Below are positions 62,235-64,000 of a DNA stretch of 64,000 nt, one piece after another. Every line of letters starts with the position of its first letter. Position 1 is the stretch's first letter. Source of the stretch: Pontibacter liquoris (GTDB lineage Bacteria; Bacteroidota; Bacteroidia; Cytophagales; Hymenobacteraceae). The stretch lies in NCBI RefSeq assembly GCF_022758235.1, contig NZ_JALEBG010000001.1, forward strand, positions 1,984,001-2,048,000, in the 5' to 3' direction. Below the pieces are notes generated by a model that searched no databases, was not told where the DNA came from, and was given only the letters and a program-made list of their open reading frames with translations. The position numbers and the translations under genes were made by a program.

Positions 62235-62735
62235 ATGACGCTAGAAAAAGAAATCGGTTTCAATTCATTCCGGAATGAATGGCAAAAAGCAGGTCTCGCT
62301 ATTCTGTATACATACGGGTTGCTGAATAACGGACATGAAAATTTCTTTAAACAACATGGTCTCACCTCGCAGCAATACAACGCCCTGCGCATCCTGCACG
62401 ATCAGTATCCCACGCCGGTTTCGACCTCTTATTTACGCGAGAAAATGCTGGACAAAATGTCGGATGCCTCGCGCCTGGTAAGCCGCCTAAGTGCGAAAGG
62501 GTTGGTTGATGTAAAGCAGAATGCCACAGACAAGCGCCTGGTCAATATCCTGATCTCGGAAGAAGGGCTGCGTAAATTTAACAGCATAGGGAAAGAGATC
62601 AGCAAGATGGACGCCCTGATGCAAGCCTTAACAGAAGAAGAGGCCCGGCAGCTTACTAGCTTACTCGATAAAGCCCGCCAGTCTATTCAATCAAATGGCG
62701 AACCTTCTACTTCTCTGGAGCAGGCGCAGTCCTAA
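62235..62735 (+). CDS. MarR-family transcriptional regulator
   Basis: A 166-residue winged helix-turn-helix protein: LTSQQYNALRILHDQYP (about 50-66), the recognition region STSYLREKMLDKMSDASRLVSRL and the wing DVKQNATDKRLVNILISEEG, then a dimerisation helix. No divergent target gene adjoins, so its regulon cannot be inferred. The gene has its own transcript ending in a strong hairpin. Confidence 0.92.
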   Translation: MTLEKEIGFNSFRNEWQKAGLAILYTYGLLNNGHENFFKQHGLTSQQYNALRILHDQYPTPVSTSYLREKMLDKMSDASRLVSRLSAKGLVDVKQNATDKRLVNILISEEGLRKFNSIGKEISKMDALMQALTEEEARQLTSLLDKARQSIQSNGEPSTSLEQAQS

Positions 62736-62755
62736 TTCTACCCCGTACCCTATAC

Positions 62756-62790
62756 AACAAGGCAGGAAATTGTAGTTTCCTGCCTTGTTG
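62756..62790 (+). terminator. intrinsic terminator after the MarR gene
   Basis: ACAAGGCAGGAAA pairs perfectly with TTTCCTGCCTTGT across a 6-base loop, followed by TGCTTTT. Confidence 0.88.
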
Positions 62791-62821
62791 CTTTTAAGCC
62801 CTTTTGCTTTGGTATATAAAG

Positions 62822-62859
62822 CTGAAAGCCGCCCGATACTAGGTTCAGGCGGCTTTCAG
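62822..62859 (-). terminator. intrinsic terminator after leuS
   Basis: CTGAAAGCCGCC pairs perfectly with GGCGGCTTTCAG over a 14-base loop, 30 bases past the leuS stop. Read on the minus strand it is followed by TTTATATACC, a modest T-run. Confidence 0.7.
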
Positions 62860-62889
62860 GTAAGAAGTTAGTTGGTAAATGGAACTACC

Positions 62890-64000
62890 TTATACTACTA
62901 CATTGATAATTTTGTTGGGCACGATAATTATTTTCTTGGGTGATTTACCATCCAAGAACCTGGTTACCTGCTCATCGGTCAGCACCATTTTTTCCATTTC
63001 CTCACGAGGCGCATCTACAGCAAACGTTAATTTAGCCCGCACCTTGCCATTAACCGAAACCGGGTATTCAAACGTATTTTCCGTCAGGTATTCTTCTTTC
63101 CAGGCCGGGAATATAGCTTCGCTTATACTTTGAGCATGACCCAATTGCTGCCATACTTCCTCGGTAATATGCGGGGCATACGGCGACAGAATGATCGTTA
63201 ACGGCTCCAGGATGGCGCGCTTGTTTGTTTTAAGTTGCGTGAGCTCGTTCACGCAGATCATGAACGAAGAAACCGACGTATTAAAAGAGAATCGCTCGAT
63301 GTCTTCTTCCACCTTTTTGATGGTCTTGTGCAGCGACTTGAGTTCTGCCGCTGTCGGGGCTTCCTCCGAAACCGTAAAGTTTCCGTCGTTATCGTGGAAG
63401 AGGCGCCAGTACTTGCGCAGAAACTTGTGCACGCCGTCCATGCCGTTGGTATTCCAGGGCTTAAACTGCTCCAGCGGCCCCAAAAACATTTCATACATGC
63501 GTAGCGTGTCGGCGCCCATGCGCTCAACCAGGTCATCCGGGTTCACCACGTTATACTTCGACTTGGACATCTTCTCGATCTCCATGCCTACGTTATACTT
63601 GCCATCTTCCAGCACAAACTCCGCATCGGCATTTTCAGGGCGCCAGTTCTTAAAGGCATCAATGTCAAGCACATCATTCTCCACGATGTTCACGTCTACA
63701 TGCAGGGCGGTGGTATCATACTTGTCTTTCAGCCCAAAAGACACATACGTGTTGCTATCTTTTACGCGGAACACAAAGTTAGATCGCCCCTGGATCATGC
63801 CTTGGTTGATGAGCTTTTTGAAAGGCTCCTGCTCCGGCACAAGGCCCAGATCATACATAAACTTGTTCCAGAAACGGGAGTAAAGCAGGTGGCCGGTCGC
63901 GTGCTCCGATCCGCCAATGTACAGATCCACGTTACGCCAGTAGTTCACCGCTTCCGGGTCTGCAAACGCCGCATCATTTCTGGGGTCCATATACCGGTAC
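62890..64000 (-). CDS. leuS: leucyl-tRNA synthetase, C-terminal part (cut by window end)
   Basis: The frame is open through the last base; the residues just before the MDPRND methionine read YRY, as in LeuRS, so the N-terminus with HIGH lies outside. Visible parts are RYMDPRND, the [15 protein letters not shown] block, the KMSKSKYN loop near residue 145 of the visible part, the anticodon-binding helical domain and the C-terminal [11 protein letters not shown] module. It charges tRNA-Leu. It ends at its own terminator, converging on the MarR gene. Confidence 0.96.
   Translation of the reverse strand, partial: YRYMDPRNDAAFADPEAVNYWRNVDLYIGGSEHATGHLLYSRFWNKFMYDLGLVPEQEPFKKLINQGMIQGRSNFVFRVKDSNTYVSFGLKDKYDTTALHVDVNIVENDVLDIDAFKNWRPENADAEFVLEDGKYNVGMEIEKMSKSKYNVVNPDDLVERMGADTLRMYEMFLGPLEQFKPWNTNGMDGVHKFLRKYWRLFHDNDGNFTVSEEAPTAAELKSLHKTIKKVEEDIERFSFNTSVSSFMICVNELTQLKTNKRAILEPLTIILSPYAPHITEEVWQQLGHAQSISEAIFPAWKEEYLTENTFEYPVSVNGKVRAKLTFAVDAPREEMEKMVLTDEQVTRFLDGKSPKKIIIVPNKIINVVV

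Larger units (their letters stand above)
69..63601. repeat. dispersed octamer AAGTATAA / TTATACTT across the window
   Basis: More than 50 exact copies were seen by eye, in nearly equal numbers on each strand, both in genes and in gaps. In genes it appears in several frames (TTA-TAC-TT as Leu-Tyr, AGT-ATA as Ser-Ile, AAG-TAT-AA as Lys-Tyr). Examples are at 69, 3318, 6892, 9255, 24192, 37485, 41006, 51655, 59580 and 63551. Chance predicts about two. See findings. Confidence 0.85.

Noticed and set aside
1-64000. tRNA, rRNA, CRISPR arrays, insertion sequences or prophage
   Set aside because: I looked for T-loop words, regularly spaced repeats, transposase or integrase motifs and found none that hold up.

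Overview
The window reads as chromosomal DNA of a Bacteroidota species, most likely from the Cytophagia order and probably the family Hymenobacteraceae (Pontibacter/Rufibacter-like). The family assignment is inference. The evidence is two secreted proteins with type IX secretion (T9SS) C-terminal sorting domains, a SusC-like TonB receptor with a carboxypeptidase-like front domain, HU-CCDC81/SPOR, DUF2911, DUF6728 and SatD-type proteins, a long-form IspG, and promoters of the Bacteroidota type (TAnnTTTG at -7, sometimes TTTG 18-20 bases upstream). Shine-Dalgarno sequences are largely absent. No rRNA, tRNA, CRISPR, phage or insertion sequence was found. This is a core-metabolism region with informative regulatory DNA.

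Layout. 1-4.4 kb: tyrS, a SatD/DUF3307 pair and holA. 4.6-14.7 kb: one long plus-strand operon running TPR protein, outer-membrane barrel, HU-CCDC81/SPOR protein, ExbB, ExbD, TonB-like protein, folC, trmB. 14.8-25 kb: a rhodanese-like protein, an esterase, a TrpF-like protein without the catalytic residues, then mnmA, a lipoprotein, a T9SS subtilase, rpe, a TonB receptor and DUF2911. 25.5-29.5 kb: a 1323-residue MBG-repeat surface protein behind a hairpin-rich leader. 29.6-50 kb: histidine and tryptophan biosynthesis. 50-64 kb: single genes including a ClC channel, UspA, a DsbA-like protein, a CrtA-like enzyme, ispG, a MarR regulator and the C-terminal part of leuS.

The most informative part is 29.6-50 kb. 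The his pathway is split into hisGDCB and hisHAF-hisIE, with trpEGDCFBA-aroF, mgtE and a peptidase gene between the halves. Each half, and the trp operon, is preceded by a promoter, a tiny reading frame rich in the cognate amino acid (five His among nine residues; four consecutive His; three consecutive Trp) and a hairpin. Two of the three hairpins are strong intrinsic terminators. This is the layout of ribosome-mediated attenuation, present three times. The two His leaders are unrelated in sequence, so the split halves appear to have separate controls that sense the same amino acid. DAHP synthase sits at the end of the trp operon and would be governed by the Trp leader.

A second unexplained signal runs across the whole window. 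The octamer AAGTATAA/TTATACTT occurs more than 50 times by eye, in both orientations, in genes and between genes and in different reading frames. About two would be expected by chance. Smaller oddities include degenerate micro-repeats and hairpins in the gaps inside the his and trp operons, a REP-like palindrome cluster upstream of hisH, and tandem operator-like repeats on the satD promoter.
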